Source of the DNA: RHLJ01 sp965222205
GTDB lineage: Bacteria; Bacteroidota; Rhodothermia; Balneolales; Balneolaceae
Direction: 5' to 3'
Length of the DNA: 64,000 nucleotides
Assembly: GCA_965222205.1 (NCBI GenBank)
Contig: OZ244932.1
Span: forward strand, 1,612,001 to 1,676,000
Below, one piece after another: positions 1 to 8,338 of the stretch. A program made the position numbers and the translations under genes. The stretch's first letter is position 1. Each line of letters starts with the position of its first letter. Under the pieces are notes generated by a model. The model did not search any database and was not told the origin of the DNA. It saw nothing but the letters and a program-made list of their open reading frames with translations.

Positions 1-131
1 GTCAAAAAAGCAAAGAATTTAGTAGGTTTAAATTGGTAGGAATTGTCCTCTCCCGGACGCGAATCATCCAATAAGATCACTGTGATCTCTTTGAGACGTT
101 GTTCGTAAAGCTTTTTTAGAAAATCTAACAT
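1..131 (-). CDS. 5' part of an unidentified protein, cut by the window edge
   Basis: Only the first 43 codons are inside the window. They start at the ATG complementary to 129-131 and run off the left edge. The visible peptide begins MLDFLKKLYEQRLKEITVIL and continues with an acidic turn (DDSRPGED) and an aromatic stretch (KFFAFF) that could lead into a membrane helix. This resembles the cytoplasmic N-terminus of membrane-anchored M23-type peptidases of the Bacteroidota, but the fragment is too short to assign. It lies 24 bp downstream of the glycosyltransferase on the same strand, so it may be the distal gene of that transcription unit. Confidence 0.4.
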   Translation of the reverse strand, partial: MLDFLKKLYEQRLKEITVILLDDSRPGEDNSYQFKPTKFFAFL

Positions 132-155
132 TGTTCTGTTCTAAAGATGCACCTA

Positions 156-1418
156 TTAGCTGGAAATTACATTAAATATTGAAGCTAATTCTGATGTTAA
201 TGTCTTACGATTGAATTTGGAGATAAACTCTTTATCTGGTTTGGGAAGTTTTTGTTCCTCCCATAAAGAAACAACTTCACTGATATTACCCATCAAAGCT
301 TCAATATGTTCAGGGCTTGATATAAATGCTGCCCCATAAGAAGTAAGTGTAGATTTGGTATCTCCATCCGGAATCATTGCCAGAATTGGTTTCTCACTTG
401 CCATATACTCATAGGTTTTACCAAGTGATATCATCCCGGAGTTCTTGGAGTGAGCGTTATTCAACCAAAGCACATCTGCTTGTCTCACATTTTGTACAGC
501 TTCTGAATGAGGTACGAATCCAAAATCCTTTACATTTTCGTCTAGTTTATACGTACTGAAAAGCGTTCTGTCTCTCTCGCTAAGCACTCCCTGGAATTGC
601 AACTCAATTACTTCTTTGTATTCCGGGTTTTCTTTAAGAAAAGAAGCCATCGCTTTAAGAAAAATAACAGGTCCACTATCTGGGTAAAATGTTCCACTGT
701 AGAGAAAGGATAACTTTCCTGGTTGATGATTCTTTTCCACCTTCGAATCAAAATCATCCGGATCAAAACCCTGCGTAATCACACTGGTTTCTCTAGAATT
801 TATTCCTCTTCCATCAATTGATTCTGATATATAGTTGTTTATCGTAACTATCTGGTCTGCAAATGATAAGGTTTCCTTTTCAATTGTTTTCATTTTCGAA
901 TAATGCCAGGCAGATGGATATTTTATCAAATGGCTTTCCAGCCAGTCATCTCTTAGATCCATCACTAAAGGTATATTGAATCTCTCTTTTATTTTCTTAG
1001 CCAGAATCAAGTTTGAATACGGAGGAGCTGTAGCAAAAACAATATCAATTTTTTTGGTTTTGATGAGCTCTTCAGCTTTTGCAACCCCCGGTTTTATCCA
1101 CCCTTTTTTGTTATCCGGAAACCAGAAAAAAGTAGATATTTTTCTGAGCAGATTTTCCAACCATTTTGGCAGGATTATTTTGCGTTCACCAGCGGCGTGA
1201 AGAGGGGTATTACCTTCAACTCTGTGTACCTCAACTTCCAGTTCTTCCAGTTCTTTTTGAAGAGACTCATCGAACACATGATAAGCTCCAGGCTCAGGAC
1301 AAAGAACAATTGGATTCCATCCAAATTCCCGTAAATATTTTATGAATTTAAGTGGTCTTTGTACTCCACTCCCTCCCATTGGAGGAAAGTAATACACAAT
1401 AATGAGTACATTTTTCAT
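156..1418 (-). CDS. Glycosyltransferase family 4-like protein
   Basis: This 420-residue protein is probably a GT-B fold glycosyltransferase of the GT4 type, moving a sugar from a nucleotide donor to a cell-surface glycan or lipid acceptor in the cytoplasm. The N-terminus (NVLIIVYYFPPMGGSGVQR) is the usual glycine-rich acceptor-domain opening of the family. The second half carries the donor-domain pattern, with 'GFVPHSEAVQNVRQADVLW' followed by 'SLGKTYEYMASEKPILA' near residues 310-360, where the conserved acidic residue before the donor pocket is found. There is no signal peptide or membrane helix. It starts 14 bp after the guaB stop on the same strand, so the two may be co-transcribed. The acceptor and pathway cannot be told from the sequence. 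Confidence 0.85.
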   Translation of the reverse strand: MKNVLIIVYYFPPMGGSGVQRPLKFIKYLREFGWNPIVLCPEPGAYHVFDESLQKELEELEVEVHRVEGNTPLHAAGERKIILPKWLENLLRKISTFFWFPDNKKGWIKPGVAKAEELIKTKKIDIVFATAPPYSNLILAKKIKERFNIPLVMDLRDDWLESHLIKYPSAWHYSKMKTIEKETLSFADQIVTINNYISESIDGRGINSRETSVITQGFDPDDFDSKVEKNHQPGKLSFLYSGTFYPDSGPVIFLKAMASFLKENPEYKEVIELQFQGVLSERDRTLFSTYKLDENVKDFGFVPHSEAVQNVRQADVLWLNNAHSKNSGMISLGKTYEYMASEKPILAMIPDGDTKSTLTSYGAAFISSPEHIEALMGNISEVVSLWEEQKLPKPDKEFISKFNRKTLTSELASIFNVISS

Positions 1419-1432
1419 TTCTGAAGCTTTGA

Positions 1433-2911
1433 TCAGACTGAATAGTTTGGCGCTTCTTTGGTAATTTGAACTGAATGGGGGTGACTTTCTTTGTAGGCAG
1501 CCGCAGAAATCTGTACAAATTCAGCTTTGTTTTTAAGCTCTTCAATACTTGCCGTTCCACAATATCCCATTGCAGCTCTAAGCCCACCCGTCATTTGATG
1601 TACCACTTCACCTAAATATCCTTTGAAAGGAACACGCCCTTCAATCCCTTCAGGAACCAGTTTTCTAATATCATCTTCAACATCCTGGAAATAACGATCT
1701 TTTGAACCTTTCTTCATCGCCCCAATACTACCCATACCACGGTATGATTTGTACTTTCGGGATTCATAAATGATAGTCTCACCCGGGCTTTCGTCTACAC
1801 CGGCAAACATAGAGCCCATCATTACAACATCTGCTCCTCCGGCAATGGCCTTAGGAATATCTCCGGTTTGTTTGATACCGCCATCAGCAACCAAGCCAAT
1901 TCCATTATTCTTACAAAACTCAGCTACTTCCATAACCGCGCTAAGTTGAGGGACTCCAACTCCCGTTACCACACGGGTAGTACAAATAGAACCAGGGCCA
2001 ACTCCAACCTTAACCACATCAGCACCAGCATCTGCTAAGGCTTCTGCTGCAGTTCGGGTAGCAATATTTCCGCCGATCACATTTAAATCAGGATACTTTT
2101 TCTTGATGGTGGAAACGGTATTCAAAACCCCCTGAGAATGTCCATGCGCTGTGTCTACCGTAATAATATCTACTCCTGCTGCAACTAAAGCATCCACCCT
2201 GTCTATAGTGTCAGGGGTAACACCAACTGCTGCTCCAACCCTTAGTCTTCCCATTTCATCTTTACATGCATTCGGGAAGTTCATTTTCTTCTCAATATCT
2301 TTGAAGGTAATAAGACCGATCAGTTTGTTGTTTTTATCAACAATCGGGAGCTTCTCTACTTTGTAATCCTGAAGAATCTCCTCCGCTTCCTTCAGGTTTG
2401 TGCCCTCTTTCCCGGTAACCAAATTCTCTTTGGTCATAATATCTCCGAGTTTTCTTGTCAATTCAGACTCAAACCGTAAATCCCTGTTTGTTACAATCCC
2501 GGTTAGTATTCCTTTTCCATTAATAATCGGAATTCCTCCAATTTTATGGACCTTCATCAGGTTTCTGGCATCTTTAACTGTTGCATCAGCAGTTAAGGTA
2601 ACCGGGTCAACAATCATCCCACTTTCACTTCTTTTAACCAACCGAACTTGCTCCGCATGGTCTTCAATGCTCATGTTTTTGTGAAGCATTGCGATTCCTC
2701 CTTCCCTTGCCAAAGCGATTGCCAAACGATATTCAGAAACTGTATCCATTGCCGCGCTTAAAATCGGAATATTCAGTTTAAGGGAAGGTGTGAGTTGAAC
2801 GCTTAAATCTACATCGCGCGGAAGAACCTGGGAATAATTTGGGACAAGGAGTACATCGTCATAAGTAAGCCCTTGCCTGGTAATGCGTTCAAAAGGAGAT
2901 GAGTCGTTCAT
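1433..2911 (-). CDS. guaB: IMP dehydrogenase
   Basis: Catalyses the NAD-dependent oxidation of IMP to XMP, the committed step of GMP synthesis, in the cytosol. The sequence shows the whole family plan: a TIM barrel opening with 'LTYDDVLLVPNYS', two CBS domains inserted at about residues 90-210, the catalytic cysteine loop 'GPGSICTTR', the IMP phosphate-binding 'ADGGIK' and 'GGADVVMMGSMFAG' segments, and the mobile flap with 'KGSKDRY'. The length of 492 residues is normal. I chose the ATG at 2911 (MNDSSPFERI). An ATG 9 bases upstream (2920) and the frame-open ATG at 2950 are alternatives; the extra residues do not look conserved. It is divergent from the membrane-protein pair at 3064, with about 150 bp between them for both promoters. 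Confidence 0.97.
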   Translation of the reverse strand: MNDSSPFERITRQGLTYDDVLLVPNYSQVLPRDVDLSVQLTPSLKLNIPILSAAMDTVSEYRLAIALAREGGIAMLHKNMSIEDHAEQVRLVKRSESGMIVDPVTLTADATVKDARNLMKVHKIGGIPIINGKGILTGIVTNRDLRFESELTRKLGDIMTKENLVTGKEGTNLKEAEEILQDYKVEKLPIVDKNNKLIGLITFKDIEKKMNFPNACKDEMGRLRVGAAVGVTPDTIDRVDALVAAGVDIITVDTAHGHSQGVLNTVSTIKKKYPDLNVIGGNIATRTAAEALADAGADVVKVGVGPGSICTTRVVTGVGVPQLSAVMEVAEFCKNNGIGLVADGGIKQTGDIPKAIAGGADVVMMGSMFAGVDESPGETIIYESRKYKSYRGMGSIGAMKKGSKDRYFQDVEDDIRKLVPEGIEGRVPFKGYLGEVVHQMTGGLRAAMGYCGTASIEELKNKAEFVQISAAAYKESHPHSVQITKEAPNYSV

Positions 2912-3063
2912 TTTGTACATGAAACAGGAATTTTGCTTGCGGTTTTTCAAAGATACGAACTTCTGAAGAGGATTTTGAACCGATCTGAATAATATTTAAC
3001 CTATTCTGATAATTTCCGTAATTATGGTTCGGTTTATACAACTAATTAGCTAACGACAGATCA

Positions 3064-3834
3064 TTGAGCAGCAAAAAGACATATTCTCAGAAAGAGGTGA
3101 CTCGAATTCTATCAGAGACCATAAAACGTGAAAAAGAAAGAAAGAATCATGATGAACCGGGGCTTACTGAAAAAGAATTATATCAAATTGCCTCGGAATC
3201 GGGAATTGACCTGAATGCTTTACAGGAAACGCTTCTGAACTTTAAAGAGAAACCGGAAAAATCGAGATGGTCTTCGTTGATGGGAGAGTCCCGTATTCAT
3301 CATGTACAGCTAATTCCTGGAGAGATAAATGATAACATTTGGGAGGAAATTAAACTGGAATTAAAAAGTGAAATTGGAGGAGCTGGCGTTGATAAAAAAA
3401 CAGGCAAAGCTTAACAAATTGAGCATGTTATTGACGAAATGGGTTTCAGGAACCTGTCTTTAATGCCCAAGGAAGGAAATACCCGTTTTGAGTACAGTGA
3501 GGACTGGCCTGCTTTAAAAGTTCTGGTTGCAATTATTTCCGGTGTGTTAGCTTCCGGTATCACCTTGGTTGCACTTAAAGATTTAGGACTTGCCAAATCC
3601 TTAACCATTTTACTTGCTCCTTTTGGAGGAATCCTGGGTATTGGGGCAGGATTGGTATTTCTAAAGTTGATCTTTTCATCTCAAAAGAAAAAGCTTAAAA
3701 AAATCATCCATATTATTTCTAAAAACCTTACTGAAAACAATAACCCGGATATAGTTATCGAAGAAAATGCCTACAACGGTGAGCAAGACCTTAATACTGA
3801 AGTAAATACAAAACTGAAGAACCAGCATGAGTGA
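3064..3834 (+). pseudogene. Two-helix membrane protein gene interrupted by one in-frame TAA
   Basis: Read through, this frame encodes a 256-codon paralogue of the next gene. Codon 117 (3412-3414) is TAA, and the frame continues unchanged from 3415 to 3834. Aligned with the neighbour, the interval from the shared 'KTG' to the shared 'SL' is 19 codons in both, with no indel, and the TAA falls where the neighbour has Phe. This is therefore a nonsense substitution, not a frameshift. The N-terminal part has a charged helical domain (YSQKEVTRIL, then GLTEKELYQIA). The C-terminal part has two adjacent membrane helices (about 3510-3670) and a charged tail. The start is a TTG at 3064, because an in-frame stop at 3043 blocks any earlier start; a second start at ATG 3439 is possible for the tail. 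The function of the family is unknown to me. Confidence 0.75.
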
Positions 3835-4588
3835 TTCTCTCTATTCAAAAAAAGACATTAGTAAAATTCTTACAAAAGCTTCTGAAATTCAGACTCGCAA
3901 AGAGCTTTATGGCGATAAAGAAGGATTAACAGAAGAAGAACTCATTCAGGTTGCCGGAGAAGTTGGCATTGATAAAGATTCATTAATTGAAGCTCTTGGC
4001 ACTTACGACGTTAGTAATTTGAGTGATAACTATAACTGGTTACAGGCTACTTCAAGAATCCAAAAAATTACGAATATAAACGGAGAGGTAAGTAACGAAG
4101 ATTGGGAAGCCATTGTTCAGGAGATCAGAAAAGTAACTGGAGGTATTGGCAAAGTCACCAAGACAGGTCATTCATTCGAATGGGAACAACGGAGGCAAAA
4201 CTCCGGCTATAAACACATTTCTCTAACCCCGAATAATGGGAAAACCAAAATACAGCTGGTTAATTCGTGGGGTGGATTTCGTTTCTTAACTACCTTCATC
4301 TCTTTTATGGTAGTATTTACGATTGCCTCTATAGCACTCGATAATTCCCAGTTTTCAGACATCGCATTGCTCATTGCAGCTGGATCCGGGGCATTATTTG
4401 GGTTTCCAGTAAGCAGGCTTATCCTCAGTTCACATTACAAGAAGCAAAAGAAACAGGTCGAAGATCTGCTTCAAAATATTTCAGCAAAACTTCGACCTGA
4501 AAGAGAAAAGGGAATCTCCATTGAAGAAACAGATATCTATGAATCTCAAAACGAATCCTCTTCTGCCTCCCCAAAAATTCACACATAA
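3827..4588 (+). CDS. Two-helix membrane protein, intact paralogue of the preceding gene
   Basis: The 253-residue product has a soluble N-terminal domain with a helix-turn-helix-like pattern (YSKKDISKIL, GLTEEELIQVA, GIDKDSLIEAL), a central region with 'GGIGKVTKTGHSFEWEQRR', two hydrophobic helices at about residues 155-205 (FLTTFISFMVVFTIASIAL and a glycine-rich partner), and a charged C-terminal tail. Its ATG overlaps the end of the broken upstream copy by 8 bp, so the two are translationally linked and arose by tandem duplication. I do not recognise a described family beyond this layout. The hairpin membrane anchor with a large cytoplasmic domain suggests a scaffold or regulator, but that is a guess. 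Confidence 0.8.
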   Translation: MSDSLYSKKDISKILTKASEIQTRKELYGDKEGLTEEELIQVAGEVGIDKDSLIEALGTYDVSNLSDNYNWLQATSRIQKITNINGEVSNEDWEAIVQEIRKVTGGIGKVTKTGHSFEWEQRRQNSGYKHISLTPNNGKTKIQLVNSWGGFRFLTTFISFMVVFTIASIALDNSQFSDIALLIAAGSGALFGFPVSRLILSSHYKKQKKQVEDLLQNISAKLRPEREKGISIEETDIYESQNESSSASPKIHT

Positions 4589-4607
4589 ATACACACGCTA
4601 TATAAAA

Positions 4608-4642
4608 GGCTCTTTGATTAATAGTTAAGTTTCAGAGAGCTT
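4608..4642. terminator. Probable bidirectional terminator between convergent genes
   Basis: The inverted repeat GGCTCTTTG ... CAGAGAGCT (8 of 9 complementary) brackets a 17-base AT-rich loop. It has A-rich sequence before it and T-rich sequence after it, as expected for termination in both directions. It lies between the membrane-protein pair (ends 4588) and the convergent gene whose stop codon (4632-4634) is inside its right arm. Confidence 0.4.
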
Positions 4643-4979
4643 TAATCTTTACACCTTTAATAGCGGCTTCGAGCGTACAAATTCCATCCTGAAAGCTGCT
4701 TACCCAAAAATGTACCGTGTTTCTTCGGTTCTCAACATGAGGATCGCAGGATGAATACATTCCCTTGAGTTCCTGTACCATATACCGAACATCTTCATAA
4801 ATTTCGATTTTGAGGTCATCAGGTAGTTCCCCCCATCCCATTAGTTCAAACGTTTTTTGCATTTCCACATATTCTTCCGCGCTTTCTTTTTTGATGCGCT
4901 TAAGTAATGGGGCTACAAACAAGTTTAATGATGGGACCGGTGTTGCTTTGTATTGAGTTAGTGCATTTGCTGAAGTCAT
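4632..4979 (-). CDS. Hypothetical protein, 115 residues
   Basis: This is a small soluble protein without signal peptide or membrane helices. The first half is helical and charged (VAPLLKRIKKESAEEYVEMQ), followed by 'FELMGWGELPDDLKIEIYED'. The second half has two cysteines and a possible beta segment (RNTVHFWVSSFQDGICTLE). It stands alone, convergent with the gene pair to its left and divergent from exbD to its right. I do not recognise the family. The coding character and the fit to flanking signals support a real gene. Confidence 0.6.
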   Translation of the reverse strand: MTSANALTQYKATPVPSLNLFVAPLLKRIKKESAEEYVEMQKTFELMGWGELPDDLKIEIYEDVRYMVQELKGMYSSCDPHVENRRNTVHFWVSSFQDGICTLEAAIKGVKIKAL

Positions 4980-5033
4980 GATCGTTGGATTTATTTTTGA
5001 TTTCTTTATCTGGCACTAAGTTACAAGCCATGT

Positions 5034-5051
5034 GTGACAGCATAGTGTCAC
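5034..5051. promoter_or_regulatory. Palindrome in the divergent promoter region
   Basis: GTGACA-GCATAG-TGTCAC is an exact 6+6 inverted repeat with a 6-base spacer, in the 171-bp space between the divergent 115-residue gene (start 4979) and exbD (start 5151). Its size and symmetry fit a dimeric repressor or activator site about 55 bp upstream of the minus-strand gene. The cognate regulator is unknown. Confidence 0.3.
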
Positions 5052-5150
5052 CCTATTTCGAAAAACTTTCTAGCATAGAAATGCTACTTCAACTTCACCC
5101 GGAATTGCTTTTATAAAGTAGAGTTCAACTTTGTAACTAATCCACAAATT

Positions 5151-5684
5151 ATGTTTTTACGAAAACCCGGTCGGGAGAAAGCTGAAATAAATGGATCTTC
5201 AATGGCAGATATCGCCTTTCTATTACTCATTTTCTTTTTAGTAACCACAACCATTAATGTAGACACAGGAATTGGCCTGGTACTTCCCCCTCCTTCCTCT
5301 GAAGATCTGCCTCCCATCCATGAACGGAACCTGATGAACATTCTTGTAAATGCTGAAGGCGAAATTATGATGGATGATCACCTGACAGAAGTACATGAAG
5401 TGAAAGACATACTGAAAACCTTTATTAATAATTGGGGAGAAAACCCAGAACTTTCCGATTCCCCGGAGAAAGCTGTTATCTCTCTCAAAACACAAAGAGA
5501 AACCCCTTATCGAGTGTATGTAGACATGCTTGATGAAGTGATGGCTGCTTATAAAGAGGTCCGGGATGAAGCTTCAATTGCCAATTATGGAATTCCATTT
5601 AATAAGCTCAAAGAAGGAAGTGATCAAAAAAATCATATCAAAGAGCTTTACAAAAAAAGGATTTCAGTTGCTGATTCTGAATAA
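5151..5684 (+). CDS. exbD: ExbD/TolR-family biopolymer transport protein
   Basis: ExbD-type proteins form the ion-conducting stator of Ton or Tol energy-transducing complexes, with one membrane helix and a periplasmic domain. The N-terminus has basic residues (MFLRKPGREKAE), then 'SSMADIAFLLLIFFLVTTTI' with the proton-carrying Asp of the family just inside the helix, and 'IGLVLPPPSS' directly after it. At 177 residues it is slightly longer than the usual 140. The extra length is an acidic linker (WGENPELSDSPEKA) and a C-terminal extension. No exbB, tonB or second exbD is adjacent, so it stands here as an orphan and must find its partners elsewhere. Confidence 0.9.
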   Translation: MFLRKPGREKAEINGSSMADIAFLLLIFFLVTTTINVDTGIGLVLPPPSSEDLPPIHERNLMNILVNAEGEIMMDDHLTEVHEVKDILKTFINNWGENPELSDSPEKAVISLKTQRETPYRVYVDMLDEVMAAYKEVRDEASIANYGIPFNKLKEGSDQKNHIKELYKKRISVADSE

Positions 5685-5730
5685 ATTATTTGATAATTTT
5701 TAGAAAAGAGAACAAATAATGCTAAAAATT

Positions 5731-5744
5731 TACAAAAGTTTGTA
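5731..5744. promoter_or_regulatory. Palindrome upstream of lipoprotein A
   Basis: TACAAA-AG-TTTGTA is a perfect 6+6 inverted repeat ending 50 bp before the ATG of the first lipoprotein gene. A near copy lies at the same distance before the second one, which makes a shared regulatory site or promoter element likely. Confidence 0.35.
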
Positions 5745-5794
5745 GCGGTGTCTCTTAACTTCAAGTATTAAACCAATATTTAAAAATACTATTA

Positions 5795-6454
5795 ATGACC
5801 ACATTAAAAGGTCCCCTGCTTTTCTCTATATTAATTTTCATTTTAGCAGGATGTGCTCAGCAGAAAACTATATTTCTTACTGAAGGTGTAATAAAAAACA
5901 CTTCTGGTGCTTCATTCACTGTTGTGCCACTTAACCAAAACTGGGTACCTGCTTCTGCAAGGAAAATGCGCAGTCAGGAAAAAGACTTGTTTTTTCAGGC
6001 ACTACCACCAGCTTTCTCTTCCGGCACTCCAAATAAAGTTACTGTTATTAACTCAGAGCTTAAGCTTTCTGAACCCGATTTCACTAAAAAAACATTGGCT
6101 AATGAAAGGTTAAAACTTACCATAAACATCCCTCCAGACACTCTTTTAACGAATCTTAATAACAGGTACATCTATTTTCTTGAAGATTATGAATTTGGGC
6201 TACTTCAAAAAGTCGGGGATCGGGCAGGATATGCAAACGTACGATCAGAATCTAAACTAGCCTTACAGTTTGAAACTGAATTTTTTCTTTTTGATAAGAG
6301 AAGATCAGAAGTAGTTGCATGGGGTAAAGTAAGTGATGAACATGAAATTACCGGAAGACCAAAATTCACAGACTATTTGGAAGTGCTTAACAAAGTAAGC
6401 CGACAGATACTTCATGAAAGCCCCTTTAAAGTTTATGAACTTGAAGATCTATAA
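5795..6454 (+). CDS. Predicted lipoprotein A, paralogue of the next gene
   Basis: The 219-residue product opens with a lipoprotein signal (FSILIFILAGC, Cys at residue 20), so it should be lipidated and anchored in a periplasmic-side membrane leaflet. The mature part shares several blocks with the next gene, including 'DLFFQALPP.FS..TPNKV', 'YVYFLE/YIYFLE', 'SESKLALQFETE' and 'AWGKV.DE.E..GRP'. I do not recognise a named family. The similarity over the whole length and the shared upstream element show a tandem duplication. There are no enzyme motifs; an envelope-maintenance role is only a guess. Confidence 0.75.
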   Translation: MTTLKGPLLFSILIFILAGCAQQKTIFLTEGVIKNTSGASFTVVPLNQNWVPASARKMRSQEKDLFFQALPPAFSSGTPNKVTVINSELKLSEPDFTKKTLANERLKLTINIPPDTLLTNLNNRYIYFLEDYEFGLLQKVGDRAGYANVRSESKLALQFETEFFLFDKRRSEVVAWGKVSDEHEITGRPKFTDYLEVLNKVSRQILHESPFKVYELEDL

Positions 6455-6531
6455 ACGCATAGGATACTATTATCTAATTAGAATAGAACTATTGCGTTTT
6501 CTATTCATTTTAAAAACTACTACGATAAATT

Positions 6532-6545
6532 TACAATAGTTTGTA
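6532..6545. promoter_or_regulatory. Palindrome upstream of lipoprotein B
   Basis: TACAAT-AG-TTTGTA matches the element before lipoprotein A at 13 of 14 positions and ends 54 bp before the next ATG, within an otherwise diverged leader. Retention of this block after duplication suggests it is functional. Confidence 0.35.
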
Positions 6546-6599
6546 TAGATACATCGTAGCTTCAGTTCCTAATTCATCAAGAACTCTATAATATTATTA

Positions 6600-7247
6600 A
6601 TGACTACAAAAAGAGGACTATCCTTTCTCTGCATCGCATTATTTATTTTTTTTGGATGTGCACCAAAACAACCACTCTTCTTAAGTGAAGAAGTAAATAA
6701 AAATGGTTCTACATCTTCTTTTTCTGTAATCCCGTTCAATCAGGACTGGACACCTGATGCTACTCAGAAAAGAATGTATTCCCAGGAAATCGATTTGTTT
6801 TTCCAGGCCTTACCCCCTTCCTTTTCCACCAATACTCCCAATAAAGTCAATATCCTGAAACCAGAATTGGAATTGGAAGAATCCAATTTTAAAAAGGAAA
6901 CATTATCCAAAGATAACCTTAAACTGGATATTAATTTCCCTTCTGATACTCTCTTGAAAGAGTCAGACGACCGATACGTTTATTTTTTGGAAGGATATAA
7001 GTTTCAATTGGTCAAAAAAGCCGGAGACCGGGTCAGCTATGCTTATCAACAATCTGAATCCAAACTTGCTCTCCAATTTGAAACCGAATACTATTTATAT
7101 GATAAATCGAAGGCAGAGATAATTGCCTGGGGGAAAGTTACTGACGAATCTGAAGTATTTGGTCGTCCCGGGTTTATTGATTACCTGAACGTATTAACAA
7201 AAGTGAGTAAGCAAATGATCGAGGAAAGTCCTTTTTTGATGAACTAA
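6600..7247 (+). CDS. Predicted lipoprotein B, paralogue of the preceding gene
   Basis: This 215-residue protein has a lipoprotein signal (LCIALFIFFGC, Cys at about residue 20) and aligns end to end with lipoprotein A, with only a short indel in the mature N-terminal part. Conserved positions cluster in the central and C-terminal blocks ('SESKLALQFETEYYLYDKSK', 'GRPGFIDYLNVL'), so the fold is probably kept. The C-terminus is shorter by a few residues. Both copies have their own leader with the same palindrome, so they are likely expressed separately under the same control. The function is unknown. Confidence 0.75.
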   Translation: MTTKRGLSFLCIALFIFFGCAPKQPLFLSEEVNKNGSTSSFSVIPFNQDWTPDATQKRMYSQEIDLFFQALPPSFSTNTPNKVNILKPELELEESNFKKETLSKDNLKLDINFPSDTLLKESDDRYVYFLEGYKFQLVKKAGDRVSYAYQQSESKLALQFETEYYLYDKSKAEIIAWGKVTDESEVFGRPGFIDYLNVLTKVSKQMIEESPFLMN

Positions 7248-7383
7248 AGATTTAACTCTAGCTCAAAGATTTATTCATTTGTAGAGAGTTCCTGAAGTCT
7301 ACTCTCATTGTTTACAAGTTTTAGGTTTATAAAAGCACTTTGTTGCATTATGTTCGAGCTGTGCACTAAAAAACCCGACCGCA

Positions 7384-8328
7384 ATGTTAAAATTACTTTC
7401 ACTTGTAATAAGTTTCACCTTCATCTCCCAACTCACTTTTGCTCAACTACCGGTTTCACTTACCCTGCCTCAGGCAAGCCCGTATGAGGAACGTAGCATA
7501 ACAATTGGTTTAACAGAGATTAGTTTTGAATATAGCTCCGTTGGAATAAAAGGAAGAGAAATTTGGGGCGAATTAGTCCCATACAATGAAGTCTGGAGAA
7601 CCGGAGCTAACAAAAATACGGTTTTTACTATTTCAGACGATGTCTATATCAATGGAAATGAGTTAAAAGCAGGTTCTTATGGACTTCATACAATCCCCGG
7701 AGAAACCGAATGGACAATTATATTTTCGCATTTCAGTGAGGCTTGGGGTAGCTATTTTTATGATGAAAGTGAAGACGCTCTACGAATTTCTGTACCTGCA
7801 GAGATAATGGACAGTAAATATGAGTGGATGAAATTTTCTTTTAGTGATTACACCCCTACTTCTGTAGAAATGTCGCTTAAATGGGCATATCGAAAAATTC
7901 CATTTACGGTAGAAGTTCCAATGGAAGTGACGTTTAGAAATATAGAGAATCAGTTTAAAACGCTTCCTGCTTTCGGCTGGCAAGGATGGGTACAGGGTGC
8001 TAATTATACTCTTAACAATGAGTATAGAATGGATAAAGGTCTGGAATGGGCAGAGCAAGCACTGAGAAGAGAACGAAATCTTCAGACCGTGGGGACAGCT
8101 GGGAAATTATACATTGTAAATGATCAAAGAGAAAAAGGGTTGAACCTGGCTTCTGAGCTCATTGATACCTGGTCGGAAAACTGGAGATCGCACTATTCTG
8201 TGGCTGAAATTTTTGAGGCTGCAAAAGAAATAGATAAAGCTATAAATGCCTATGAAAAAGCTATTAGTTTGGCCGAGAATAATCGCACTAAAGATATGCT
8301 TAGAGGGCGAATAAGTCAGTTGAAATAA
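7384..8328 (+). CDS. DUF2911 domain protein with C-terminal TPR-like region
   Basis: This is an exported 314-residue protein. It has a signal peptide (LSLVISFTFISQLTFA|Q), then a DUF2911 domain at about residues 25-175, recognisable from 'RTGANKNTVFTISDDVYING', 'LKAGSYGLHTIPGE' and 'WTIIFSHFSEAWGSYFYD'. The last 100 residues are helical repeats ('ALRRERNLQ', 'AINAYEKAISLAENN') with the spacing of tetratricopeptide units. DUF2911 proteins are common in Bacteroidota and have no established activity. It ends 10 bp before the convergent folD stop and has its own leader after the lipoprotein pair. Confidence 0.85.
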   Translation: MLKLLSLVISFTFISQLTFAQLPVSLTLPQASPYEERSITIGLTEISFEYSSVGIKGREIWGELVPYNEVWRTGANKNTVFTISDDVYINGNELKAGSYGLHTIPGETEWTIIFSHFSEAWGSYFYDESEDALRISVPAEIMDSKYEWMKFSFSDYTPTSVEMSLKWAYRKIPFTVEVPMEVTFRNIENQFKTLPAFGWQGWVQGANYTLNNEYRMDKGLEWAEQALRRERNLQTVGTAGKLYIVNDQREKGLNLASELIDTWSENWRSHYSVAEIFEAAKEIDKAINAYEKAISLAENNRTKDMLRGRISQLK

Positions 8329-8338
8329 TCGATTACTT

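Noticed and set aside
3412..3414. Recoded stop (selenocysteine or pyrrolysine) in the membrane-protein gene
   Set aside because: The codon is TAA, which is not used for either; the neighbour has Phe there, and nothing suggests read-through.
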